The notes beneath the pieces were generated by a model. It saw only the letters and a list, made by a program, of their open reading frames with translations, was not told where the DNA came from and searched no databases. Positions 34,704-43,181 of a stretch of 64,000 nucleotides of DNA are shown here, in pieces. The stretch's first letter is position 1, and each line of letters opens with the position of its first letter. The translations under genes and the position numbers were made by a program. The stretch is from Bradyrhizobium iriomotense (GTDB lineage Bacteria; Pseudomonadota; Alphaproteobacteria; Rhizobiales; Xanthobacteraceae), in assembly GCF_018130765.1 (NCBI RefSeq), contig NZ_JAFCJZ010000005.1, positions 62,001-126,000 on the forward strand. Direction: 5' to 3'.

Positions 34704-35003
34704 ATGGGAACAACAAGATTCATCCTCGCAGGCGCTGCGGTCGTCACCATGCTCGCATCCAGCGCTTTTGCTGACGACATGACCGGAATGGTCACGCGGA
34801 TCGACCGGCTCAACGGCACGATTTCAATCCAGCAGACCCAGAAAGGCACGGTCGGCGCCAGTGCCGGCAGCGCCGGCGCGCTCCAGGAGTACAGGACCAA
34901 GGACGCCGCAATGCTGGATGCGGTCCACGCCGGCGACAGGGTGACGTATTCCGCCACCGACACCAACGGCACCGGGACGCTGACGAAACTGCAGAAGCAG
35001 TAG
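34704..35003 (+). CDS. Small periplasmic protein (CusF/DUF1344-like)
   Basis: A 99-residue exported protein with a signal peptide (about 1-23, SSAFA). The mature part is a small beta-barrel-type sequence (GMVTRIDRLNGTISI, then DRVTYSATD) seen in DUF1344 and CusF-like proteins. The Met/His copper ligands of CusF are not clear, so metal binding is not assured. Good ribosome site (GGGAGA). Its place in a metal-linked island is suggestive only. Confidence 0.7.
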   Translation: MGTTRFILAGAAVVTMLASSAFADDMTGMVTRIDRLNGTISIQQTQKGTVGASAGSAGALQEYRTKDAAMLDAVHAGDRVTYSATDTNGTGTLTKLQKQ

Positions 35004-35035
35004 CGCCGGGGCGAGGGAGCACCGGCGCTCGATCG

Positions 35036-35593
35036 CTACTGCTCCGGCCGCGGCTCCGGCTGCGCCTCCTCGGTCGGAAGCTTCGCGCGCTCCCAGCCGT
35101 CGGTGCCCTCAGGATACCAGGCGATGTTGGAATAGCCGTAAGCCAATGCGCGCTTGGCGGCGTTCCACGACATCCAGCAATCGGCGAGGCAATAGATCAC
35201 CAGCAGCGCGGCCTTGTCGCCGCGCGAGGCCCGCGCAAGGCCGCGCCGGAGATAATCGTCCATGGCCGGCGGCAAATGGCCGTAACCGGTATCGGGCAGC
35301 CACAGGCTGCCCGGAATGTTCCTGCGCGGCGCATCGCGCCATACCGTGCCTTCGGGCAAATTCTTCGGCTTCGGCGGACGCGGCATCACGTCGACGAACG
35401 CGCCGCTCTTGGCGCGCCAGATCGCCTCGGCGTCAGCCGTGGTGAGCATGCGCGCGCCAGCAAGCGTCGCCGGCACCGGCGCACGGTAATTATCGGTGCG
35501 ATAGCCCTCGGGCTCGAACGGCTCCTGCTGCTGCGCGAATGCCGGTGCCGCCAGAATGGCGGCAACCAGCGCAGCGGCAACTAGCCGTCTCAT
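35036..35593 (-). CDS. PQQ-dependent catabolism-associated CXXCW motif protein
   Basis: A 185-residue exported rhodanese-like protein with a signal peptide (MRRLVAAALVAAILAAPAFA). The name-giving motif is YCLADCWMSW, where the two Cys are separated by two residues and followed by Trp. The family co-occurs with quinoprotein alcohol dehydrogenases and may shuttle sulfur or reducing equivalents, but its reaction is unproven. Its ATG overlaps the stop of the MxaJ-like gene (ATGA). Confidence 0.92.
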   Translation of the reverse strand: MRRLVAAALVAAILAAPAFAQQQEPFEPEGYRTDNYRAPVPATLAGARMLTTADAEAIWRAKSGAFVDVMPRPPKPKNLPEGTVWRDAPRRNIPGSLWLPDTGYGHLPPAMDDYLRRGLARASRGDKAALLVIYCLADCWMSWNAAKRALAYGYSNIAWYPEGTDGWERAKLPTEEAQPEPRPEQ

Positions 35594-36474
35594 GGCGTCT
35601 TCTTGGCGGTCTCCGCACCGAGCGGCCGGTCGCTCTCGTCCAGCAGCGGCACGCCGAAATCGAGCAGGATCTTGTTGATCTCGCCCTGGTTCTCCTGGAT
35701 CAGCCGGTTGAGCTGCCGCTTCCAGTTCTGGTCGGCGGGCCGCACGCCCATGCCGATGCGATAGACCAGCTTCGGCCCGGTGGTTTCCTTCACCAGCGGC
35801 GTGACGTGGAGCGAAGGGCCGGCCTTCTTGGCGTAGTAGCCGGCCATCGGCCCCCACAGGACGCCGGCATCGATCTTGCCGGCGGCGAGGTCATCGATCA
35901 TCGCCTGCGCCGAATTGTCGAAGCGCGTATCGATCATCAGCGGATAGGGCTTTGCATCGCCCATCAGGCCTGCAAGCGCCATATTGGTCGCCGGCGGCGT
36001 GCCGGCGACGATGCCGACATGCTTGCCCTTCAGCCGCGCGTCCTCCAGCGTGTCGACGTCCTCGAGCCCGCTGCCGGCCTTCGCGACGAGTGCATAGGTC
36101 GTGCGGTAATAGGGATTGGTGCCCTGCACGAGGTCATCGCCTTGCGGGAAGCCCATGATGACGTCGCAGCGATGTGCGCCCAGCGTCATCCGCACGAAGC
36201 CGGTGGCCTGCGGGAAGAACACGTAGTCGAGCTTTTTCTGGAGCTTGTCCGCCAGGAATTCGGCGAGCTTGTTCTCGAAGCCTTCGCCCTTCTCGTTGGA
36301 GAACGGCAGATTGCGCGGGTCGGCGCAAACGCGCAGAACTTTCGGGTCGACCAGCTCGAACGAGAGGTCTCCGGTCTCGCTCGTCTGCGCCATGGCGACG
36401 TCGCCCAGGGTGCAGGCCGCGGCCAGGCCCCACAGCAAGATCAACCAGCGACGATGTCGTCCGGCCTCCGTCAT
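35590..36474 (-). CDS. Quinoprotein dehydrogenase-associated substrate-binding protein (MxaJ/XoxJ-like)
   Basis: A 294-residue periplasmic protein of the extracellular solute-binding family 3 fold, with a signal peptide (about 1-30). Typical stretches are LRVCADPRNLPFSNEKGEGFENKLAEFL split by loops, MGFPQGDDLV and NPYYRTTYALV. The XoxJ/MxaJ group is thought to help activate or hold the quinoprotein rather than feed an ABC transporter. The ATG at 36474 has a strong AGGAGGAAG. It diverges from the zinc hydrolase gene. A second homologue lies at 47115-48041. Confidence 0.9.
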   Translation of the reverse strand: MTEAGRHRRWLILLWGLAAACTLGDVAMAQTSETGDLSFELVDPKVLRVCADPRNLPFSNEKGEGFENKLAEFLADKLQKKLDYVFFPQATGFVRMTLGAHRCDVIMGFPQGDDLVQGTNPYYRTTYALVAKAGSGLEDVDTLEDARLKGKHVGIVAGTPPATNMALAGLMGDAKPYPLMIDTRFDNSAQAMIDDLAAGKIDAGVLWGPMAGYYAKKAGPSLHVTPLVKETTGPKLVYRIGMGVRPADQNWKRQLNRLIQENQGEINKILLDFGVPLLDESDRPLGAETAKKTP

Positions 36475-36603
36475 CGCGCTTCCTCCTCGTTTTGTTTGAA
36501 TGTTATCCATGCAACGCATGACGTGCCATGTTTGCCAAGCCTTGTGCTGGCTTTGCTTTGTTGCAGTGCAATGCGCAAAAACCCTTTGAACTGAGGCGGA
36601 AAA

Positions 36604-37527
36604 GTGTCTCGCATTGCTCTCGTGATCGCAGCCTTATCCCTCGGAGCAGCGACGCTAGCATGCGCCGGGGCGGCCGAATTGCCTGTGAGCGAAGTCGCGC
36701 CGGGAATCTTCGTACACTCCGGGACCATCGCCCTGATGAGCCGCGAGAACGAGGGCGACATCGCCAATGTCGGCTTCATCGTCGGCGACGATGCCGTGGC
36801 CGTGATCGACACCGGCGGCAGTTTTCGCGAGGGCGAGGCGCTGCTGGCGGCGGTGAAGGCACGCACCAACAAGCCAGTCCGCTATGTCATCAACACCCAC
36901 GGCCATCCCGATCATGTCTTCGGCAACGCCGCCTTCGTGGCGGAGGGAACCAGCTTCGTCGGCCACAGCAAGCTGCCGCAAGCGCTGGCGAGCCGCGGGC
37001 CATTCTATCTCGACAATTTCAGACGCATCATGGGCGGCGAGCTGATCGATCCCGTGAAGATCGTGCCGCCCACCCTGCTCGTTTCGGACACACTGACGCT
37101 CGACCTTGGCTCGCGCCGCCTGACCTTGCGGGCATGGCCGGCCGGGCATAGCGACAATGATCTGACCGTATTCGACGAGACCACCAAAACCCTGTTTGCT
37201 GGCGACCTCGTCTTCCTCCGCCACGTTCCGGTGATGGACGGCAGCATCCGCGGCTGGCTCGCCACGCTGAAGGATTTGGAGGCCATCCCGGCGCTGCGCG
37301 TCGTTCCCGGTCACGGCCCCGTGAGCGCGTGGCCAGCCGCGCTGAGCGATGAGCGGCGTTACCTGGCAACGCTGCTGTCCGACGTCCGCACCCTGAACAA
37401 GAAGGGCGAGCCGATCCGCGCCGCCGCGGACAAGGCGGCCGCTGAAGAGCAGCCGCACTGGCAGCTATTTGACGACTACAATGCCCGCAACGCAACTGCA
37501 GCATTTTCGGAAATTGAATGGGAGTAG
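36604..37527 (+). CDS. Quinoprotein relay zinc metallohydrolase (SoxH-like)
   Basis: A 307-residue exported metallo-beta-lactamase-fold protein with a signal peptide (about 1-24). Metal ligands are complete: THGHPDH (His99, His101, Asp103, His104), His182, Asp201 and His237. It belongs to the SoxH-related group tied to PQQ alcohol oxidation and SoxYZ-like carriers. The start is GTG after GAGGCGGAAAA. The reaction is not established; removal of a group from the carrier protein is a reasonable guess. Confidence 0.9.
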   Translation: MSRIALVIAALSLGAATLACAGAAELPVSEVAPGIFVHSGTIALMSRENEGDIANVGFIVGDDAVAVIDTGGSFREGEALLAAVKARTNKPVRYVINTHGHPDHVFGNAAFVAEGTSFVGHSKLPQALASRGPFYLDNFRRIMGGELIDPVKIVPPTLLVSDTLTLDLGSRRLTLRAWPAGHSDNDLTVFDETTKTLFAGDLVFLRHVPVMDGSIRGWLATLKDLEAIPALRVVPGHGPVSAWPAALSDERRYLATLLSDVRTLNKKGEPIRAAADKAAAEEQPHWQLFDDYNARNATAAFSEIEWE

Positions 37528-37572
37528 CGGGCGCGCTACGCTGAGGCCGAACTCTGCTTCGCGCGCGGGACC

Positions 37573-38397
37573 ATGACCATGACGGGATGCATACGCCGCC
37601 TGCCCCTGATCGCCCTGCTCTTCGGCATCGCCTTTGCCGCGCCGGTGCAGGCTGAAGAGGCCTACGATCCCTGGCCGGGCCTGGTGCAGGACATCTTCAG
37701 CAACCGCCCGATGAACGACGGTGCCGACATTATCGGCATCGAGATGCCGTATCGCGCCGAAGACGCTGCGATCGTGCCGGTGACCTTGCGCAGCAAGCTG
37801 TTGCCGGCCGACAGCCGCCGCATCCGCTCGATCACCCTGGTGATCGACCGCAACCCGGCGCCGATGGCGGCGAAGTTCGAGCTCGGTCCGGATGCCAATG
37901 TTACGGAAATCTCGACCCGCGTGCGCGTCAACAATTACACCGATGTCCATGCGGTGGCCGAGCTGAGCGACGGCCAGCTCTACGTCTCGAAAGTCTATGT
38001 GAAGGCCTCCGGCGGTTGCTCCGCACCGGCGGGAAAGAACGTCGAGGAAGCCAGGAATCGGCTCGGCCAGATGCGCTACCGGCAATTCGCCCGTGAGGAC
38101 GCGCCGGCCAGCCGCGTTCGCGAGGCCCAGATCATGATCGGCCATCCCAACAATTCCGGCCTGCAGATGGATCAGGTCACGCAGCTCTATATTCCCGCCT
38201 TCTTCATCAACCAGCTGAAGCTGACGCAGGACGACAGCCCCGTGCTGTCCATGGAAGGCGGCATCTCGATCTCGGAAGATCCCAATCTGCGCTTCACCTA
38301 CGTCTCCAACGGCGCCAAGCGCTTTCGCGCGGAAGCGAAGGACACGGACGGGCACGTGTTCCGGAATGAATGGGACGTGGAGAAGCCGGGGACGTGA
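37573..38397 (+). CDS. Quinoprotein dehydrogenase-associated SoxYZ-like carrier protein
   Basis: A 274-residue fusion with an N-terminal SoxY-like part and a C-terminal SoxZ-like part, after a signal peptide (about 1-27). In SoxY the carrier Cys lies in a C-terminal GGCGG tail; here the equivalent Cys is internal, in ASGGCSAP, just before the SoxZ-like half. It lies 45 bases after the SoxH-like hydrolase and is probably its partner. The cargo, if any, is unknown. Confidence 0.9.
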   Translation: MTMTGCIRRLPLIALLFGIAFAAPVQAEEAYDPWPGLVQDIFSNRPMNDGADIIGIEMPYRAEDAAIVPVTLRSKLLPADSRRIRSITLVIDRNPAPMAAKFELGPDANVTEISTRVRVNNYTDVHAVAELSDGQLYVSKVYVKASGGCSAPAGKNVEEARNRLGQMRYRQFAREDAPASRVREAQIMIGHPNNSGLQMDQVTQLYIPAFFINQLKLTQDDSPVLSMEGGISISEDPNLRFTYVSNGAKRFRAEAKDTDGHVFRNEWDVEKPGT

Positions 38398-38407
38398 GGC
38401 TTTCTTA

Positions 38408-38544
38408 CCCTCTCCCCCTGTGGGAGAGGGTGGCTCGCTGCGCAAGCAGCGAGACGAGTGAGGGGTATGCGTCCACAGCTGAGCGCGCGGTGACATACCC
38501 CTCATCCGGGGCTTCGCGCCACCTTCTCCCACAAGGGGAGAAGG
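38408..38544. repeat. Palindromic intergenic repeat, type B (copy 2)
   Basis: About 137 bases between convergent genes, opposite in orientation to the copy at 29155. Ends are CCCTCTCCCCCTGTGGGAG and CTCCCACAAGGGGAGAAGG; an inner hairpin is GGCTCGCTGC/GCAGCGAG. Convergent-gene placement suggests it also works as a transcript end. Confidence 0.8.
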
Positions 38545-38571
38545 AAGAAAGCACCGTCTGTGCCGCAATAG

Positions 38572-38931
38572 CTAGAAACACCTCACCTCGGCTTCCGCCT
38601 GCGCACGGCGCAGATCATTCACGGCCGAGTTCGCCTGCTCCGAGGTGCGGAACTGCACGCCGAGATTGCCGCGGACCTGGGACATGCTGAGCGCGGTCTC
38701 TGCGGTAACATAGCGCGCGTAGGGCATGATCGAGGCGACCACGTCGATCGAGCAGGAACATTGCTCGATGGACTGCCGGCTCTCGCCATTGGCCTTCATG
38801 CAGCCATAGACATACTCCGCGCGCGCCGACGTCGGATAATCATTGGCCTCCTCGGCCCGCGCCACGCATGCGGTCGCCGCCAATACCGCCAATGCGGCGA
38901 CAATCGGTCGTAGCTGCCCGGCCAGTTTCAT
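38572..38931 (-). CDS. Small exported cysteine-containing hypothetical protein
   Basis: A 119-residue secreted protein with a signal peptide (about 1-27). Four Cys remain in the mature part: YGCMKANG, QCSCSID and the C-terminal RCF, suggesting disulfides. No CXXCH haem motif is present. The ATG at 38931 has a good GGGAGGA. It diverges from the second ABC system and sits among PQQ accessory genes; proteins of this type are seen beside such clusters. Function unknown. Confidence 0.68.
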   Translation of the reverse strand: MKLAGQLRPIVAALAVLAATACVARAEEANDYPTSARAEYVYGCMKANGESRQSIEQCSCSIDVVASIMPYARYVTAETALSMSQVRGNLGVQFRTSEQANSAVNDLRRAQAEAEVRCF

Positions 38932-39018
38932 GCGCGTCCTCCCGCTGGTTGCGACCAAAGCTATGCTATGCGTATTGTCCTGAAAAGCACTCTGTCAGAG
39001 GAAGCGGCTCACAAGGTG

Positions 39019-39999
39019 ATGAGAGTTTTGGGACGAATATTGGCGCTCGCGGTGACGCTGGTGCTGACGCTGGCTGCACCGGCGCGCGCTGCAGATACCA
39101 TCCGCCTTGCGGTGCAGAAGACCGGAACATTCTCCTGGGAGCTGGCTGCGATCCGCAGCAGCGGCCTCGACAAGGAGGCCGACCTGTCGCTGGAGGTCAC
39201 CGAGCTCGCGAGCACCGAGGCCGGCAAGATCGCCATGCGCGCCGGCAGCGCCGACATCATCCTGTCGGACTGGCTTTGGGTGTCGCGCGAGCGCGCGCTG
39301 GGCGCCAAGCTCACCTTCTATCCCTATTCCAGCGCGCTTGGCGCCGTGATGGTGCCGGCGACCTCGCCGATCAAGACGCTCGCCGACCTCAAGGGCCGCA
39401 AGCTCGCGGTCGCCGGCGGCGCGATCGACAAGAGCTGGCTGCTGCTGCAGGCGCGGATGAAACAGGACGGCATCGACCTGAAGTCGGAAGCGACCATCGT
39501 CTACGGCGCCCCGCCTTTGATCGCGGCCAAGGCGCTCGACGGCGAGATGGATGCGAGCCTCAACTTCTGGAATTTCTGTGCCCAGCTCGAGGCCAAGGGC
39601 TTCAGGCGCCTCGCCGGCATCGAGGAGATTTTGCCGAAGCTCGGCGCCAAGGGCGCCGTCTCCGCGGTCGGCTACGTCTTCGACGAGAGCTGGGCCGCGA
39701 GCCACAAGGATGCAGTCGCCCGCTTCATCGCCATGACCCGCAAGGCCAAGCAGTTGCTGATCGCATCCGACGCGGCGTGGGACAGGGTCGCTCCGCTCAC
39801 GGGCACGACCGATCCGGCTATGCTCAAGACCTACCGCGAGCGCTATCGCGACGGAATTCCGCGCCGGAGCATCGACGACGAGGAAAAGGATGCGCGCGTG
39901 CTCTACCGCGTGCTGGCCGAGACCGGCGGCCGCGACCTCGTCGGTCCCGCAGCCGAGCTCGACCCCGGCACCTTCTATCACGCGGTCCCCGGAGATTGA
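39019..39999 (+). CDS. ABC transporter substrate-binding protein (NMT1/SsuA-like)
   Basis: A 326-residue periplasmic protein with a signal peptide (about 1-25, ending PARA). The fold is the nitrate/taurine/thiamin-precursor type: GTFSWELAAIRSSGLDKEA, then the GSADIILSDWLWVSRER loop and GRKLAVAGGAIDKSWLL. The substrate is open; the family carries sulfonates, nitrate, pyrimidines and others. The ATG at 39019 is preferred, as it starts the signal peptide directly. Permease and ATPase genes follow. Confidence 0.87.
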   Translation: MRVLGRILALAVTLVLTLAAPARAADTIRLAVQKTGTFSWELAAIRSSGLDKEADLSLEVTELASTEAGKIAMRAGSADIILSDWLWVSRERALGAKLTFYPYSSALGAVMVPATSPIKTLADLKGRKLAVAGGAIDKSWLLLQARMKQDGIDLKSEATIVYGAPPLIAAKALDGEMDASLNFWNFCAQLEAKGFRRLAGIEEILPKLGAKGAVSAVGYVFDESWAASHKDAVARFIAMTRKAKQLLIASDAAWDRVAPLTGTTDPAMLKTYRERYRDGIPRRSIDDEEKDARVLYRVLAETGGRDLVGPAAELDPGTFYHAVPGD

Positions 40000-40000
40000 G

Positions 40001-40738
40001 GTGCTGCGCCTACTCTCGTTCACCCTGTTCCTCGCGATCTGGTGGATTGCCGCGCTCGCCGTCGGCGGCGCGAAGCTGCCCTCCCCGCCGGCCGTGCTTC
40101 AGGTGATGATCGCGGAAGCCTCATCGGGCGCGCTGTTCCTGCATCTCGGGGCGACGCTGGCCCGCGTCGCACTCGCCTTCACCTTGGCGATGTCGCTCGG
40201 CAGCGCCATTGGCTACCTCATGGGCCGGGTGAAGCTCGCCGACCGGCTCGGCGATCCCTGGCTGATCCTGCTGCTCAATTTGCCGGCGCTGGTCGTGATC
40301 GTGCTCGCCTATATCTGGGCCGGGCTCACCGAAGCCGCGGCCATCGCCGCGATCGCAATCAACAAGCTGCCGACGGCTATCGTCACCTTGCGCGAGGGCA
40401 CGCGCGCGCTCGACCGTTCGCTGGACGAGATGGCGAGCGTGTTCGCGATGCCGCGCTGGCGCGCATTCCGCCACGTCGTGCTGCCGCAGCTCGCGCCCTA
40501 TATTGCGGCCTCGGCCCGCTCAGGGCTGTCGCTGGTGTGGAAGATCGTGCTGGTCGCGGAACTTCTGGGACGGCCGAACGGCGTCGGCTTCGAGATCGGC
40601 GTCGCCTTCCAGCTGTTCGACACGCCGCGGCTGCTGGCCTATTCGCTGACCTTCGCCGCTGTCGTGCTCGTCATCGAAACCTTGCTGGTGCAGCCGTTCG
40701 AAGCCCGCGCAAACAGGTGGCGGCCCCGTGCGGCTTGA
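40001..40738 (+). CDS. ABC transporter permease (SsuC/TauC-like)
   Basis: A 245-residue inner-membrane permease with about six TM helices and the EAA-like loop DEMASVFAMPRWRAFRHVVLP. The start is GTG at 40001, one base after the previous stop and after GGAG. It works with the ATPase whose gene overlaps by 11 bases. The unit forms an importer of unknown substrate inside the PQQ island. Confidence 0.9.
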   Translation: MLRLLSFTLFLAIWWIAALAVGGAKLPSPPAVLQVMIAEASSGALFLHLGATLARVALAFTLAMSLGSAIGYLMGRVKLADRLGDPWLILLLNLPALVVIVLAYIWAGLTEAAAIAAIAINKLPTAIVTLREGTRALDRSLDEMASVFAMPRWRAFRHVVLPQLAPYIAASARSGLSLVWKIVLVAELLGRPNGVGFEIGVAFQLFDTPRLLAYSLTFAAVVLVIETLLVQPFEARANRWRPRAA

Positions 40739-41456
40739 GGTCGATATCACAGGCAAGACCTTCAGGAGTGCCGCGGTCGGAACGCACGAGGTGCTGGCGC
40801 CGGTCAAATTCGCGCTTCAGTCCGGCGAGGTCGGCGTGCTGATCGGCCCGTCCGGCTGCGGCAAGAGCACGATGCTGCGTATCATCCTGGGATTGGACCA
40901 CGACTTTGCAGGCCGCATCGCGCGACCGCCGGAGGCGCGGATCGGCATGGTGTTCCAGGAGCCGCGACTGCTGCCGTGGCGCTCGGTCGAGCAGAATGTG
41001 CGGCTTGCCGCGCCCGACGTCACCGACGGCAAGCTGTCCGAACTGTTCAGGATTTTGGAGCTGGAAGCCCATCGCAGCCACTTCCCCGGCGAATTGTCGC
41101 TGGGGCTTGCCCGCCGCGTCGCGCTCGCGCGCGCCTTCGCGGTGGAGCCCGATCTGCTGGTGCTCGACGAGCCGCTGGCCTCACTCGACGACGCGCTCGC
41201 CGGCCGCCTGCGTGACGAGATCGCAACTCTGGTGGCGAGCCGGCCGGTGATGACGCTTTTGGTGACACACAGCCTGGACGATGCAGTGCGCCTGGGCGAT
41301 CGGCTGTTCTTCCTGTCGCCGAGGCCAGCACGGATCGTGGCCGAGGTGCCTATTGGCATCCCGCGCGACACGCGCGGTGAAGCCGAGATTGCGGCGATCA
41401 AGGCCGGCCTCGCCCAACGAATTCAAGGCGACCGCACTGAACGAGATGTCTCATAG
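40728..41456 (+). CDS. ABC transporter ATPase (SsuB/TauB-like)
   Basis: A 242-residue ATPase with Walker A GPSGCGKST, Q-loop VFQEPRLLPW, signature LSLGLARRV (the usual LSGG appears as LSLG), Walker B LLVLDEPL and switch His in VTHSLDD. The start is GTG overlapping the permease gene. Third gene of the nitrate/sulfonate-like ABC unit. Confidence 0.9.
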   Translation: MRLEVDITGKTFRSAAVGTHEVLAPVKFALQSGEVGVLIGPSGCGKSTMLRIILGLDHDFAGRIARPPEARIGMVFQEPRLLPWRSVEQNVRLAAPDVTDGKLSELFRILELEAHRSHFPGELSLGLARRVALARAFAVEPDLLVLDEPLASLDDALAGRLRDEIATLVASRPVMTLLVTHSLDDAVRLGDRLFFLSPRPARIVAEVPIGIPRDTRGEAEIAAIKAGLAQRIQGDRTERDVS

Positions 41457-41501
41457 CCGGCCGCCTGGCGGACGTGCTAGATTGGGCCGGCCGCGGAGCT
41501 G

Positions 41502-42314
41502 ATGATGACTCGGACGGTCGCCTTCGCAACGCTTGGTCTTGCAGCGCTTAGCCTCGCACTCGTTGCGATGACGGCGGGCGCGCAGGACATGATGCGTGAC
41601 GTCGACCTCACCTCCCCCGCGATGGTCTCGGCCGAAATGACGAGGCCAGAGGTCGAGGCCGTACTGGCCAGAGCGAGCGCCGCGCAGCCTGCCGATTTCA
41701 CCGGCAAACGCCTGTCGGGCCTCGATCTCTCGGGGCTGGACCTGTCCAACGCGGTTCTCCGCGCCGCGCGGCTCAACAAGACCAAACTCCGAGACGCCAG
41801 ACTTGACCGCGCGATCCTCGATCAGGCGTGGCTACTGGATGCGGATCTTACCGGCGCAAGCCTGAAGGGCGCCAACCTGTTCGCCTCGCAAATGGCTCGC
41901 GCGCGTCTCGACGGCGCGAACCTGTCGGGAGCGCGCATCGCTGCCGACCTCACCGGCGCAAGCCTGGTCGGCGCCTCGATCGCGGACGCGCAGCTTGGCG
42001 CCGATATGCGCAACCAGTCGATGGGGCTGATGCGCGCGGTGCTGAGATCCGCCAATCTGGAACGGCTGAACGCGCGCAACGCCGATTTGTCGCGCGTCGA
42101 CCTCGAATTCGCGATCCTCAGGGGCGCCGACCTGAGCGGCGCATCTCTGAAAAACGCCCAGCTCGGCGGAGCCGATCTGACCGGCGCCATCGTCATCGAC
42201 GCCGATTTCGACGGCGCCGATCTCGTCTCGGCGAAGCTGATCGCACCGAACGGCCTTGACCGCGCCAGAAATTTCGACAAGGCAAAGAACCGCGAGCGCC
42301 TGATCAGGGAATGA
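41502..42314 (+). CDS. Exported pentapeptide-repeat protein
   Basis: A 270-residue secreted protein with a signal peptide (about 1-28). From about residue 65 on, most of the chain is A(D/N)LxG-type pentapeptides (LSGLDLSGLDLSNAVL, ADLTGASLKGANL, ADLSGASLKNAQL), expected to form a right-handed quadrilateral helix. Function unknown; the fold usually mediates binding. It follows the second ABC unit by 45 bases. Two adjacent ATGs (41502, 41505) are possible starts. Confidence 0.88.
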   Translation: MMTRTVAFATLGLAALSLALVAMTAGAQDMMRDVDLTSPAMVSAEMTRPEVEAVLARASAAQPADFTGKRLSGLDLSGLDLSNAVLRAARLNKTKLRDARLDRAILDQAWLLDADLTGASLKGANLFASQMARARLDGANLSGARIAADLTGASLVGASIADAQLGADMRNQSMGLMRAVLRSANLERLNARNADLSRVDLEFAILRGADLSGASLKNAQLGGADLTGAIVIDADFDGADLVSAKLIAPNGLDRARNFDKAKNRERLIRE

Positions 42315-42340
42315 CGGCGCGCCTTTGGGAGGACTGGCTG

Positions 42341-42688
42341 ATGCGTGGGGTTCTGGCTTTGACCGCGTTGTTGACGCTTGCCGGCGAAGCCGCCGCGCAG
42401 ACCAAGGGCAAGGGCATCCGGCTCTGGAATCTCACGACGGAGACGATCTCCGGCTTCCAGCTCTCGCCGGCCGGCAAGACCGACTGGGGACCGAACCAGT
42501 GCCTGAACGACAAGGACAAGGAGGTCGACCACGACGAGCGGCTGCGCATCACCGGCGTTGAGCCCGGCCGCTACGACGCCAAGGTCAGCTACCCCAATGC
42601 ACGGCAGTGCATCGTCCGCGACATCGAGATCAAGGCCGATGCGGTGTTCTCGATCGCCGACAAGGATCTGAAGGACTGCACGAAGTAA
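42341..42688 (+). CDS. Small exported hypothetical protein
   Basis: A 115-residue secreted protein with a signal peptide (MRGVLALTALLTLAGEAAA). The mature part is beta-rich (IRLWNLTTETISGFQLSPAG, RYDAKVSYPNARQC) with three Cys. The ATG at 42341 follows GGGAGGAC; an ATG at 42311 overlaps the previous stop but would bury the signal peptide behind 10 residues. Function unknown. Confidence 0.7.
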   Translation: MRGVLALTALLTLAGEAAAQTKGKGIRLWNLTTETISGFQLSPAGKTDWGPNQCLNDKDKEVDHDERLRITGVEPGRYDAKVSYPNARQCIVRDIEIKADAVFSIADKDLKDCTK

Positions 42689-42697
42689 CGCTCCGGC

Positions 42698-42907
42698 TTA
42701 CGCCTTGTCGTTCGGGTGCGGATATTCGCAGCGCCAGCGCACCGCTTGCCATTTCGGATGGTCGCCGATCCATTGCGCGATATAGGGCGGCGCGGCCATC
42801 ACGCATTGGCGGGGCGAGCCCGCATAGTTGAACACCAGATGCTGCTCCTCGCAGGTCGCAGGCGAGAGCACCGCACATACAGTCACCACAAGGTCGATCG
42901 GGTTCAT
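42698..42907 (-). CDS. Small conserved-type hypothetical protein (69 residues)
   Basis: A 69-residue protein starting MNPIDLVVTVCAVLSP, perhaps a signal anchor or exported, with Cys in PATCEEQ, RQCVMA and RWRCEYP. A GAGGATCCCGGC ribosome site precedes it. It ends 9 bases from the end of the convergent exported protein. Function unknown. Confidence 0.65.
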   Translation of the reverse strand: MNPIDLVVTVCAVLSPATCEEQHLVFNYAGSPRQCVMAAPPYIAQWIGDHPKWQAVRWRCEYPHPNDKA

Positions 42908-43021
42908 GCCGGGATCCTCTCGCGGGGGCAATCGAGACTAGCACGATAGGTTACGTGTCTGGGAGCGGGAAGTTTCAATCGGGCGTGAGGATGGGGGAAC
43001 TGGCGATCCAAACTCCTCTTC

Positions 43022-43171
43022 CCTTCTCCCCTTGCGGGAGAAGGTGGCGCGAAGCGCCGGATGAGGGGTTCGATCCGCGAACTCAAATGTGAGACCGACC
43101 TCGCAGAGAGAGACCCCTCACCCGTCTCGCCGCTATCGCGGCGAGCCACCCTCTCCCACAAGGGGAGAGGG
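43022..43171. repeat. Palindromic intergenic repeat, type B (copy 3)
   Basis: About 150 bases with the same layout and much identical sequence to the copy at 29155-29303, including GGTGGCGCGAAGCGCCGGA and CACCCGTCTCGCCGCTAT. It lies between the small 69-residue gene and the outer-membrane-like gene. It is the third copy in 15 kb. Confidence 0.8.
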
Positions 43172-43181
43172 TAAGAGCACG

